This document shows positions 56,909-64,000 of a DNA stretch of 64,000 bases, piece after piece; within the stretch, counting starts at the first letter, position 1, and the number at the start of each line of letters is the position of its first letter. Location: the NCBI GenBank assembly GCA_947629795.1, contig CANRFC010000012.1:1-64000 (forward strand), written 5' to 3'. A program made the position numbers and the translations under genes. The stretch comes from an uncultured Oscillospiraceae bacterium (lineage in GTDB: Bacteria; Bacillota; Clostridia; Oscillospirales; Oscillospiraceae). Below the pieces are notes generated by a model. It was not told the DNA's origin, made no database searches, and was given only the letters and a program-made list of their open reading frames with translations.

Positions 56909-57685
56909 ATGCCCGACAAGCAGAGGCCCTGGCGGGAGCGCCAGGAGGAGAACGACGGGATCATCGAGGGGCGCAACGCCGTCATCGAGGCCCTTCGGGC
57001 GGGCACGCCCATGGACAAGGTATACATCGCCAAGGGGGAGACCGACGCCGCCCTGGGCCACATCGCCTCAAAAGCCCGCGCCGCCGGCATCGCCGTGGTG
57101 GACTGCGACCGGCGGAAGCTGGACGGCATGAGCGTCACCCACGCCCACCAGGGGGTCATCGCCGTGGCCGCCGTCCGGGAGTACGTGGAGGTGGAGGACA
57201 TCCTGAAGGCGGCGGAGGAGAAGGGGGAGGCCCCCCTCATCGTGGTGTGCGACGAGCTCTCCGACCCCCACAATCTGGGGGCGGTGATCCGCACCGCCGA
57301 GTGCGCCGGGGCCCACGGGGTCATCATCCCCAAGCGCCGCTCCGCCGGGCTCACCGCCGTGGTGGCTAAGACCTCCGCCGGGGCGGTCTCCTACGTGCCG
57401 GTGGCCCGGGTGGCCAACCTTACCCAGTGCCTCAAGGAGCTGAAGGAGGCGGGGGTGTGGGTCTTCGGCACCGCCGCCGACGGGGACCGCACCCTCTACG
57501 AGGCCGACCTCACCGGGCCGGCGGCCATCGTCATCGGCTCGGAGGGCACGGGGATGTCCCGGCTGGTCTCCGAGACCTGCGACTTCAAGCTCCGCATCCC
57601 CATGAAGGGGAAGCTCAACTCCCTCAACGCCAGCGCCAGCGCCGCCATCTTCCTCTACGAGGCGGTGCGCCAGCGGCTGGGCTGA
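56909..57685 (+). CDS. rlmB: 23S rRNA (guanosine-2'-O-)-methyltransferase RlmB (TrmH/SpoU family)
   Basis: A 258-residue SPOUT methyltransferase. Substrate-binding domain 15-90 (IIEGRNAVIEALRAG), then motif 1 DELSDPHNLGAVIRTAECAGAHGVI, motif 2 IVIGSEGTGMSRLV and motif 3 IPMKGKLNSLNASASAAIFLYE. It 2'-O-methylates a guanosine of 23S rRNA. AAGGGGAGAGCTGCC precedes ATG. The pseudo-ATPase gene follows by 105 bases. Confidence 0.94.
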   Translation: MPDKQRPWRERQEENDGIIEGRNAVIEALRAGTPMDKVYIAKGETDAALGHIASKARAAGIAVVDCDRRKLDGMSVTHAHQGVIAVAAVREYVEVEDILKAAEEKGEAPLIVVCDELSDPHNLGAVIRTAECAGAHGVIIPKRRSAGLTAVVAKTSAGAVSYVPVARVANLTQCLKELKEAGVWVFGTAADGDRTLYEADLTGPAAIVIGSEGTGMSRLVSETCDFKLRIPMKGKLNSLNASASAAIFLYEAVRQRLG

Positions 57686-57789
57686 GGCCCTCTCCGGGGC
57701 CGCGGAGCGGCCCCGGTCCCGCCCGGAGGGGCGGCAGGCGGAGAGAGCTCTGCCGGTTGACATAACACAGAAAGAAAGGCGGTGGCCCC

Positions 57790-60267
57790 ATGGCGAAGGA
57801 CGACGAGAGCTTCAACGATGAATTTTCTCTGGAGGCCATCCTGGCCGAGTTCGCCACCAACCACACCCCGTCGGAGGAGCCGGCGTCCAAGGAGGGATCG
57901 GACTCTGCGGAGAGACCGAAGCCCAAGGGGGAGCCGACAACGGCACCGCTCCGGGAGGAGACGCCCTCCGCCCCGACTTCGCGAAGAGGGGAGACGCCCC
58001 CGACCCCTCCAAAGGGGGGGGAGGAGCCCGGGAAGGAGCCGCCCATCGGGGAGAAAATGCCTCCCACGCCGACCGCCCCGAAAGATGAGGTCCAAAAGAT
58101 GCCTGACGAGGCCGAAAGACCGCGGGTAGAGGTGAAAGAGCGGCGGGTAAAGCGCCCCAAAACCGCCCCTCAGAACGGCAAAAAAGCCCCTGTCAAGCCC
58201 AGAAATTGGGAGGAGGACACCATCCCCTTCCCGGTCCCGCCCCCGCCCCAGGAGCCCGAGACCCCCGGCTGGCGGGAGGATACCATCCCCTTCCCCCTCC
58301 GGCCCCGGCAGGACGCCGCCCCCACCGGCAAAAAGCCCCACCGGGAGGAGGACGACCCCGACGCCACCAAGGTGCTGGAGTTTGTCCCCAAGGGCGGAAA
58401 GCCCAGTGACGACGCGGCTTTGGAGGAGCGCAGCCCCCTGGCCGCGGGCCTGGACCGGCTGAAAAAGAAGGCCGACGAGTTCGCCGGCCACATGTACGAG
58501 GAAGAGGGCGTGGAGGACGATGAGAGGCTCCGCAAGGCGGAGAAGCTCATCCCCGGCGTGGACGAGGAGGAGGGGAGCCCGCCTCCCCGGCCTCCCAAGC
58601 GGCTGAAGCGGCCCGCCCCCGACCTCCACCCCGGCGAGCTGGCCAAGCGGTACGACAGGGGCCTGAAGTCCCTGCGTTTCCGCCGGGACGTGGTGCTCTT
58701 CCTCTTCGTCCTGGCCTTTTACCTCACCCTGGCGGAGCATCTGCCCCTGCCCATCCCCACCCCCCTGGCCCGGAACGCCGCCTGGCGGTGCTATGCCCTG
58801 GCGGCCCTTCAGGGCGGGGCCATGCTCCTGGGGGCCGACGCGGTGCTGCTGGGCCTGGTGCGGCCCTTCCAGTTCCGGGCGGGGATGGACACCATGATCG
58901 CCCTGTCCAACATCGCGGTGCTGGCCGACGCTCTCACCATCCCCGGGCTCACCGGGGGCATGGGGCGGCAGCCCTACTGCGCCATCGCCATCCTGGGCCT
59001 GGGGCTCACCCTCACCGGCCAGCAGCTAAAGCGTCGGGGCCAGCGGCTGGCCTGCAAGACCGCCGCCTCGGCGTCCCAGCCCTACCGGGTCACCCGGGAC
59101 GCGGGGGCCTGGAACGGCAAGGACACCTACGCCAAGTGGTCCGGGGCCCTCACCGGCTTTGGCAGCCAGATGCAGGGCGCCGACGGGGCCGAGCGCATCT
59201 TCAGCGCCTTCGTGCCCCTGCTTATGGGCCTCTGTGCCGTCTTCGCCGTCATCTCCTCCCTGGGCCGGGGACGGCCTCAGGATCTGCTGTGGAGCCTGGC
59301 GGCCATCTTTACCGCCGGGGCGTCCTTCTCGGCTACCCTTTGCTTCGGCCGGCCCTGGCAGCGGCTGTGCGCCCGGCTGTTCAAGTCCGGCGCTGCCCTG
59401 GCGGGGTGGGAGGGGGTCACCAACACCACCGGGGCCTCCAACATCCTGCTCTATGACGCCGACCTCTTCCCGCCGGGGGCGGTGAAGTTCAACGGCATCA
59501 AGATCATGGAGGGCTTTGCCGCCGACAAGGTCATCTCCTGCACCGCCACGGTGATCCGGGACGGGGGCAGCGAGCTGGAGAAGGTCTTCCACGACCTGCT
59601 GCGCAGCCAGGGCACCATCTACCGCAAGGGGGAGGGGGACCTGACCCCCTATGAGGGCGGGGGCCTGTCCGAGACCATCCGGGACGAGCTGATCTTGGTG
59701 GGGTCCTGGTCCTTCATGGAGCTGATGAAGGTCTCCCTGCCGGCGGGGCTCAACGTGAAAAACGCCGTGTTCTGCGCCATCGACGGGGAGCTGGCGGGCA
59801 TCTTCGCCCTCAACTACCACCTGCCCCAGGCGGTGCCCCAGGCTCTGGACAGCCTCATCCGTAACCACATCACCCCAGTGCTTTGTACCCGGGATTTCAA
59901 CATCATCCCCTCCATGCTCCGCTCCCGGTTCAAGCTGCCGGTGGACAAGCTGGAGTTCCCCTCCATCGAGCGCCGGCGGGAGCTCTCCGACGCCGGGCTG
60001 GAGCACGACCCCACTCTGGCCGCCGTGCTGTGCCGGGAGGGGGTGGCCCCCTACGCCGAGGCGGTGGTGGGAGGCAAGCGCCTGCGCGCCGCCGTGCGGC
60101 TCTCCGCCGTCCTGGCCTGCGCGGGCTCGGCGGTGGGGGCCCTGCTGGGGTTCTACCTCACCTTCGTGGCGGCCTACGAATCCCTGACCCCCACCAGCCT
60201 GCTGGTCTTCCTGCTGATGTGGCTGGTGCCCACCTTCCTCATCTCAGGGTGGGTGGATCGGTACTGA
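57790..60267 (+). CDS. P-type-ATPase-like membrane protein with broken catalytic site
   Basis: An 825-residue protein. Residues 1-295 are Pro/Glu/Lys-rich and disordered, with EDTIPFP repeated (about 141 and 163). Helices begin near 299 and the rest follows P1B-ATPase order: helix pairs, an actuator-like segment (about 400-445), SATLCFGRPW before the helix normally carrying CPC, then LFKSGAALAGWEGVTNTTGASNILLYDADLFPPGAVKFNG where the phosphorylation motif DKTGTLT reads DADLFPP (D556). The later GDx-like site is TRDFN (700-704). Two final helices end it. It should not hydrolyse ATP normally and may be a regulator or partner. Confidence 0.75.
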   Translation: MAKDDESFNDEFSLEAILAEFATNHTPSEEPASKEGSDSAERPKPKGEPTTAPLREETPSAPTSRRGETPPTPPKGGEEPGKEPPIGEKMPPTPTAPKDEVQKMPDEAERPRVEVKERRVKRPKTAPQNGKKAPVKPRNWEEDTIPFPVPPPPQEPETPGWREDTIPFPLRPRQDAAPTGKKPHREEDDPDATKVLEFVPKGGKPSDDAALEERSPLAAGLDRLKKKADEFAGHMYEEEGVEDDERLRKAEKLIPGVDEEEGSPPPRPPKRLKRPAPDLHPGELAKRYDRGLKSLRFRRDVVLFLFVLAFYLTLAEHLPLPIPTPLARNAAWRCYALAALQGGAMLLGADAVLLGLVRPFQFRAGMDTMIALSNIAVLADALTIPGLTGGMGRQPYCAIAILGLGLTLTGQQLKRRGQRLACKTAASASQPYRVTRDAGAWNGKDTYAKWSGALTGFGSQMQGADGAERIFSAFVPLLMGLCAVFAVISSLGRGRPQDLLWSLAAIFTAGASFSATLCFGRPWQRLCARLFKSGAALAGWEGVTNTTGASNILLYDADLFPPGAVKFNGIKIMEGFAADKVISCTATVIRDGGSELEKVFHDLLRSQGTIYRKGEGDLTPYEGGGLSETIRDELILVGSWSFMELMKVSLPAGLNVKNAVFCAIDGELAGIFALNYHLPQAVPQALDSLIRNHITPVLCTRDFNIIPSMLRSRFKLPVDKLEFPSIERRRELSDAGLEHDPTLAAVLCREGVAPYAEAVVGGKRLRAAVRLSAVLACAGSAVGALLGFYLTFVAAYESLTPTSLLVFLLMWLVPTFLISGWVDRY

Positions 60268-60301
60268 AAGACCGGAAAAAGGGACGACGACTCCGAAGAA
60301 A

Positions 60302-60342
60302 CAAAAACCCGCCCCGGGCTTGCTTGACAAACCGGGGGCGGG
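60302..60342 (-). terminator. Terminator of the small peptide mRNA
   Basis: Arms 60308-60317 and 60332-60342 (one bulged base) followed leftward by TTTTTGTTT (60299-60307). It ends transcription coming from the right; the antisense promoter is embedded in its loop and right arm. Confidence 0.75.
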
Positions 60343-60352
60343 CGGGTATAAT
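60324..60352 (+). promoter_or_regulatory. Consensus promoter for an antisense RNA
   Basis: Exact TTGACA (60324-60329), 17-base spacer, exact TATAAT (60347-60352), pointing into the 3' part of the small peptide mRNA. No gene on this strand follows for about 600 bases. Confidence 0.85.
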
Positions 60353-60358
60353 GGGAAC

Positions 60359-60453
60359 AGAAGGGAAGACCGGCTCAGTTGACGGTCAGCCCAAACGGAA
60401 GTAGGTATGAACCGTTAACCGCCTGGTGCCAGCCGGGCGGTTAACACGCTTTT
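60359..60453 (+). ncRNA. Candidate antitoxin antisense RNA
   Basis: Predicted from the consensus promoter to a hairpin (60414-60423 with 60436-60445) followed by CACGCTTTT. About 95 bases, no ORF. It is complementary to the 3' end of the small peptide mRNA, including its last codons. The 3' end is the least certain part. Confidence 0.6.
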
Positions 60454-60536
60454 GGGGTCATGTAGACCAGCAGCCAAAGAACTGCCAGAGAAATGACGGT
60501 GAAACGCAGGGCTTTCGCCCAGCGCCCGTTCCCCAT
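60441..60536 (-). CDS. 31-residue membrane peptide, candidate type I toxin
   Basis: ATG 60536 to TAA 60441. A basic start (MGNGRWAKALR), one hydrophobic helix (FTVISLAVLWLLVYM) and a TPKAC end. AAGGGGGTGAT lies 5 bases upstream, an excellent ribosome site, but it is paired in a hairpin with the DNA just before it. The mRNA ends can pair over 11 bases (60577-60587 with 60370-60380). Antisense RNA overlaps its 3' end. This is the architecture of hydrophobic type I toxins such as Fst or TxpA; the sequence itself is not a member I recognise. Confidence 0.7.
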   Translation of the reverse strand: MGNGRWAKALRFTVISLAVLWLLVYMTPKAC

Positions 60537-60543
60537 AGGCCAT

Positions 60544-60565
60544 CACCCCCTTTCTCAAGGGAGTG
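60544..60565 (-). promoter_or_regulatory. Hairpin masking the ribosome site
   Basis: On the leftward mRNA, CACTCCCTT (60557-60565) pairs with AAGGGGGTG (60544-60552), loop GAGA, nine pairs with one G-U, covering the ribosome site of the 31-residue peptide. Confidence 0.7.
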
Positions 60566-60612
60566 GCTAACCGCCAAACTGAGCCGGGACCTTCCGCCCC
60601 AAACCCAAGGGG

Positions 60613-60618
60613 ATCATA
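60613..60618 (-). promoter_or_regulatory. Extended -10 of the small peptide mRNA
   Basis: Leftward TGA-TATGAT (60613-60618); an overlapping second TATGAT is at 60618-60623. No convincing -35. Predicted mRNA start near 60606. Confidence 0.45.
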
Positions 60619-60652
60619 TCATATTTCCCCCAAAAGCGCAGGGGAACGGCTC

Positions 60653-60681
60653 TTGACATTTCTCCCGGGGAGTGATACACT
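60653..60681 (+). promoter_or_regulatory. Promoter of thrS
   Basis: TTGACA (60653-60658), 17-base spacer, TACACT (60676-60681). It is divergent from the small peptide promoter. Confidence 0.75.
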
Positions 60682-60687
60682 TCCCTT

Positions 60688-60925
60688 GTCAAAATGGCAC
60701 TGACGGAGAACGAACTGTCTGGCGGCGCTCAGAGAGGGATGGGGAGCTGAGAACATCCTGCGATGCGCGGACGGGGAGACCGCTCCCGAGCCGCCCGGGA
60801 TGACCGGGCCGGGCCCCTCCCGTTACAGAGGACACGAGCGACGGCATTTGCCGTAAGCAGGGTGGAACCGTGGGACATTGTACGTCTCACCCCTGGAAAA
60901 AACAGGGGTGAGGCGTTTTGTTTTA
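60688..60925 (+). promoter_or_regulatory. T-box riboswitch controlling thrS
   Basis: Leader with the T-box core AGGGTGGAACCG (60859-60870), a stem I region with a probable Thr specifier ACA near 60753-60755, and a terminator stem (60883-60895 with 60903-60915) followed by TTTTGTTTT. Uncharged tRNA-Thr would stabilise the antiterminator; the tRNA-Thr(TGT) in this window reads ACA. Confidence 0.93.
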
Positions 60926-60954
60926 CCCCAGGAACGAACACAGGAGGTAATATC

Positions 60955-62715
60955 ATGGCAGAAGAAAACAATCAGTATACCTTTGAGAACGAGCAGTATC
61001 GCAAGACCTACTGGCACACCTGCTCCCACGTGATGGCCCAGGCCGTGAAGCGGCTGTGGCCCGAGGTGAAGCTGGCCATCGGCCCCTCCATCGACGAGGG
61101 CTGGTACTACGACATGGACGCCCCCTTCGCCTTCACCCCGGAGCATCTGGAGCAGATCGAGGCCGAGATGCGGAAGATCTGCAAGGAGAAGCTGAAGCTG
61201 GAGCGCTTCGAGCTGCCCCGGGCCGAGGCCCGGAAGTTCATGGAGGACAAGGGCGAGCCCTTCAAGGTGGAGCTCATCGACGACCTGCCCGAGGACGCTA
61301 CCATCTCCTTCTACAAGCAAGGGGAGTTCACCGACCTGTGCGCCGGCCCCCATCTGGACTCCACTGGGCGCATCAAGGGCAACGCGTTGAAGCTCACCGC
61401 CTGCAACGCCGCCTATTGGCGGGGAGACTCCAGCCGGGAGACCCTCCAGCGCATCTACGGCATCGCCTTCCCCAAGAAGGACGAGCTGGACGCGTATCTG
61501 GCCCGCATCGAGGAGGCCAAGAAGCGGGACCACCGGAAGCTGGGCAAGGAGCTGGGCCTGTTCATGCTCCGGGACGAGGGCCCCGGTTTCCCCTTCTTCC
61601 TGCCCAAGGGCATGGTGCTGAAAAACACCCTGCTGGACTACTGGCGGCAGGTCCACAAGAAGTACGGCTATGTGGAGATCTCCACCCCCATCATGCTCAA
61701 CCGCCAGCTTTGGGAGCGCTCCGGCCACTGGGACCACTACAAGGACAACATGTACACCACCGTCATCGACGACGTGGACTTCGCCATCAAGCCCATGAAC
61801 TGCCCCGGCGGCATGCTGGTCTACGCCAGCGAGCCCCACTCCTACAAGGAGCTGCCCCTCCGGGTGGGGGAGATCGGCCTGGTCCACCGGCATGAGCTCT
61901 CCGGCGCCCTCCACGGGCTGTTCCGGGTGCGCTGCTTCAACCAGGACGACGCCCACGTGTTCATGACCCGGGACCAGATGCAGGACGTGATCCAGGAGAC
62001 CGTGCGGCTCTTCGATGAGGTCTACTCGGTCTTTGGCCTTTCCTACACCATTGAGCTCTCCACCATGCCTGAGGACCACATCGGCACCGTGGAGGAGTGG
62101 GAGAAGAACCAGGACATTCTGAAAAAGGCCATCACCGCCATGGGCAAGGACTTTGTCATCAACGAGGGCGACGGCGCCTTCTACGGCCCCAAGCTGGACT
62201 TCCACCTGGCCGACTCCCTGGGCCGGACCTGGCAGTGCGGCACCATCCAGCTGGACTCCCAGCTCCCCGAGCGGTTCGAGCTGGAGTACACCGGTGAGGA
62301 CGGGCAGAAGCACCGCCCCGTCATGATCCACCGGGTGGTGCTGGGGTCCATCGAGCGGTTCATCGGCGTCATCACCGAGCACTTCGCCGGGGCCTTCCCG
62401 GCGTGGCTGGCCCCGGTGCAGGTGAAGGTGTGTACCATCACTGACCGGGCCGACAACTACGCCAAGGCCGTGGCTAAGGAGCTGGACGCCGCCGGCTTCC
62501 GGGTGGAGACCGACCTGCGCAACGAGAAGATCGGCAAGAAGATCCGGGAGGCCACCATGGAGAAGGTCCCCTATATGCTGGTGGTGGGCGACCGGGATAT
62601 CGAGAACAAGACGGTCTCGGTCCGCCACCGCTCCGGCGAGGACCTGGGGGCCATGAGCCTGGCCGACTTCACCGCCAAGCTCAAGGCGGAAGTGGATTCC
62701 AAGGAGATCAAGTAA
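60955..62715 (+). CDS. thrS: Threonyl-tRNA synthetase lacking the TGS domain
   Basis: 586 residues. Editing domain with HTCSHVMAQAVKRLWPEVKLAIGP and the FTDLCAGPHLDSTG/CNAAYWRGDSSRETLQRIYG zinc-like editing site; catalytic core with motif 1 (YVEISTPIML), IKPMNCPGGMLVY, motif 2 HRHELSGALHGLFRVRCFNQDDAHVF and motif 3 HRVVLGSIERFIG; anticodon-binding domain 500-586. The N-terminal TGS domain (about 60 residues) of typical ThrRS is absent; AGGAGGTAATATC fixes the start at ATG 60955. T-box controlled. Confidence 0.96.
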   Translation: MAEENNQYTFENEQYRKTYWHTCSHVMAQAVKRLWPEVKLAIGPSIDEGWYYDMDAPFAFTPEHLEQIEAEMRKICKEKLKLERFELPRAEARKFMEDKGEPFKVELIDDLPEDATISFYKQGEFTDLCAGPHLDSTGRIKGNALKLTACNAAYWRGDSSRETLQRIYGIAFPKKDELDAYLARIEEAKKRDHRKLGKELGLFMLRDEGPGFPFFLPKGMVLKNTLLDYWRQVHKKYGYVEISTPIMLNRQLWERSGHWDHYKDNMYTTVIDDVDFAIKPMNCPGGMLVYASEPHSYKELPLRVGEIGLVHRHELSGALHGLFRVRCFNQDDAHVFMTRDQMQDVIQETVRLFDEVYSVFGLSYTIELSTMPEDHIGTVEEWEKNQDILKKAITAMGKDFVINEGDGAFYGPKLDFHLADSLGRTWQCGTIQLDSQLPERFELEYTGEDGQKHRPVMIHRVVLGSIERFIGVITEHFAGAFPAWLAPVQVKVCTITDRADNYAKAVAKELDAAGFRVETDLRNEKIGKKIREATMEKVPYMLVVGDRDIENKTVSVRHRSGEDLGAMSLADFTAKLKAEVDSKEIK

Positions 62716-62741
62716 AAGCAGGCCTGTCAAAGCGGCAGGAG

Positions 62742-62770
62742 AGCCGTCCCCTTCGGGGGGCGGCTTTTTT
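62742..62770 (+). terminator. Terminator of thrS
   Basis: 10-bp stem (62742-62751 with 62756-62765, loop TTCG) and six T. Confidence 0.9.
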
Positions 62771-62811
62771 GCGCAAACGGGGCATACTGGAGGGAAAAGG
62801 AGGTCTGTGCC

Positions 62812-63429
62812 ATGAAAAATGAGAAGGCCATGTTTGCCCTGAGCTATGGGCTGTTTGTCCTCGCCGCCCGAGAGGGCGAGCGGGACAACGGGTGCATCAT
62901 CAACACCGCCATGCAGGTCACCGTCACGCCCAACCGCATCCTGTTCACGGTGGACAAGTCCAACCTCACCCACGACATGGTGGGGGAGACCGGGCTTTTT
63001 ACCCTGTCCATTCTCTCGGAGGAGGCCGGGTTCGGGCTCTTTCAGCGCTTCGGGCTCCGGTCCGGCCGGAACGGGGACAAGTTCGCCGGCTTTGCCGGGG
63101 CCGAGCGGGGGGAGAACGGCATCCTGCGGCTGACCCAGGGGGCCAACGCCTGGATCAGCGGCCGGGTGGTCTCCACCACCGACCTGGGGACCCACACCCT
63201 GTTCCTGGCCACGGTGGAGGACGCCGACCTGATCTCCGCCGTCCCCAGCCTCACCTACGCCTACTACCAGGACCACATCAAGCCCAAGGCCCGCCAAGGC
63301 GCTCCCTCGGGACAGAAGCGCTGGGTGTGCCGGGTGTGCGGCTACGTCTATGAGGGGGAGGAGCTCCCCGAGGACTTCATCTGCCCCATCTGCAAGCACC
63401 CCGCCAGCGACTTTGAATTGATGGAGTGA
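62812..63429 (+). CDS. Flavin reductase-rubredoxin fusion (high-molecular-weight rubredoxin)
   Basis: A 205-residue two-domain protein. Residues 1-155 are a flavin reductase-like FMN-binding domain (GLFVLAAREGERDNGCIINTAMQVTVTPNRILFTVDKSNLTHDMV). Residues 168-205 are a rubredoxin iron site: VCRVCGYVYEG and CPICKHPASDFE, four Cys. Homologues pass electrons from NAD(P)H reductase to flavodiiron oxygen or NO reductases. AAAGGAGGTCTGTGCC precedes ATG. Transcribed alone after thrS. Confidence 0.92.
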   Translation: MKNEKAMFALSYGLFVLAAREGERDNGCIINTAMQVTVTPNRILFTVDKSNLTHDMVGETGLFTLSILSEEAGFGLFQRFGLRSGRNGDKFAGFAGAERGENGILRLTQGANAWISGRVVSTTDLGTHTLFLATVEDADLISAVPSLTYAYYQDHIKPKARQGAPSGQKRWVCRVCGYVYEGEELPEDFICPICKHPASDFELME

Positions 63430-63526
63430 GACCGTCAGAAAACCTTCACCTTTTCTTCATCTGGCCGAAAAGAAAACTTGAGCCCCCTCTGGTAGACTGG
63501 ATATACCAATATGAGGAGGCTGAGAT

Positions 63527-64000
63527 ATGGAACCCATCTTAGACGTACAAGGGCTGCAAAAGACCTACGGAGGCAGGGGGAGCCGCACCGACGCCCTCCG
63601 GGGGCTGGACCTGCGGGTCTTCCCCGGGGAGTTCGTGGGCATCATGGGGCCCTCGGGCAGCGGCAAGACCACGCTTTTGAACTGTGTCTCCACCATCGAC
63701 GCTCCCACCGCCGGGCGCATCACGGTGGAGGGCGCCGACCTCACCGCCCTGAGGGGCAAGGCGTTGAGCAAATTCCGCCGGGAGCGGCTGGGCTTTATCT
63801 TCCAGGACTGCAACCTGCTGGACACTCTGACCGGGCTGGAGAACATCGCCCTGGCCCTGACCATCGGCGGCGCCGACCCCCGGCAGGTGGAAAGGCGCGC
63901 CCGTCAGGCCGCCGGGCTCCTGGGGGTGGAGGGGGTGCTGGACAAGTTCCCCTACCAGATGTCCGGGGGCGAGCAGCAGCGGGTGGCGGCGGCCCGGGCC
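63527..64000 (+). CDS. BceA-type ABC transporter ATP-binding protein (5' part)
   Basis: The first 158 residues; the window ends inside the gene. Walker A GPSGSGKTT, Q-loop FIFQDCNLLDTLT and signature MSGGEQQRVAAARA are present. GGRGSRTDALRGLDLRVFPGEFVGIMGPSGSGKTTLLNCVSTID is typical of the BceA/MacB-like family for antimicrobial peptide resistance, so a large FtsX-like permease should follow. GAGGAGG lies 7 bases before ATG 63527. Confidence 0.93.
   Translation, partial: MEPILDVQGLQKTYGGRGSRTDALRGLDLRVFPGEFVGIMGPSGSGKTTLLNCVSTIDAPTAGRITVEGADLTALRGKALSKFRRERLGFIFQDCNLLDTLTGLENIALALTIGGADPRQVERRARQAAGLLGVEGVLDKFPYQMSGGEQQRVAAARA

Noticed and set aside
60359-60590. A 6S-like or other structured + strand RNA closed by the 11-bp inverted repeat
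   Set aside because: The - strand offers an ORF with a strong ribosome site, a U-run terminator and an SD-masking hairpin, so the pairing is better explained as end-to-end pairing of the peptide mRNA. Not fully excluded.
60823-63399. 858-codon open frame on the - strand opposite thrS
   Set aside because: It is a GC-rich antisense shadow of thrS and the rubredoxin fusion, with biased Gly/Val/His composition and no ribosome site.

Overview
This window is a high-GC Firmicutes chromosome segment. CIRCE-controlled groESL, a Thr T-box before thrS, Shine-Dalgarno-led genes, a GdpP homologue and BceA-type ABC genes point to the Oscillospiraceae (Flavonifractor / Pseudoflavonifractor-like gut anaerobes). 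Genus is inferred from gene style only. No phage or CRISPR array is present. Most genes sit in compact operons bounded by strong hairpin terminators.

Layout. 0.1-2.1 kb: psuK-psuG (pseudouridine salvage). 2.3-3.4 kb: secreted protein. 3.4-7.7 kb: operon of an M20 amidohydrolase, DUF5058-like and partner membrane proteins and an MFS carrier. 8.2-9.5 kb: a single gene that looks like a domesticated IS1634-type transposase. 9.6-11 kb: asnS. 11-13.7 kb: LytTR regulator, two membrane proteins and a lipase. 13.8-15.5 kb: HxlR regulator divergent from two iron-sulfur-flavoprotein-like reductases. 15.6-16.5 kb: SdpR/SdpI pair. 16.6-18.1 kb: duplicated terminators, tRNA-Tyr, tRNA-Thr, a tRNA-Thr scrap and a small sigma-like module. 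18.1-19.7 kb: HAD phosphatase and DegV. 20-24.9 kb: YhgE-like exported protein and MMPL/RND transporter, divergent from an OmpR-type two-component system.

27-38.2 kb is one long leftward operon: gdpP, rplI, dnaB, a membrane protein, tilS, hpt, ftsH, an exported pseudo-deacetylase-like protein and a SufS-like enzyme. gdpP appears to start at ACG. 38.3-44 kb is a TetR-linked catabolic operon: asparaginase-like protein, Na+/solute symporter, YczE-like protein and an argininosuccinate-lyase relative; both enzymes lack usual catalytic residues, and a perfect 21-bp palindrome lies just downstream of the operon promoter. 44-46.1 kb: CmpB-type permease, SPFH protein and NfeD. 46.3-50.5 kb: RlmL-like methyltransferase, diacylglycerol kinase, groES-groEL. 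50.8-53.3 kb: accessory patch of unknown small genes and an orphan HigA-like regulator. 53.4-60.3 kb: transglutaminase-like protein, second ftsH, rlmB and a catalytically broken P-type-ATPase-like protein. 60.3-60.6 kb carries the most unusual feature: a 31-codon membrane peptide with a sequestered ribosome site, pairing mRNA ends, a terminator and an antisense consensus promoter, the architecture of a type I toxin-antitoxin locus. It is followed by T-box-thrS, a flavin reductase-rubredoxin fusion and the start of a BceA-type ATPase cut by the window end.
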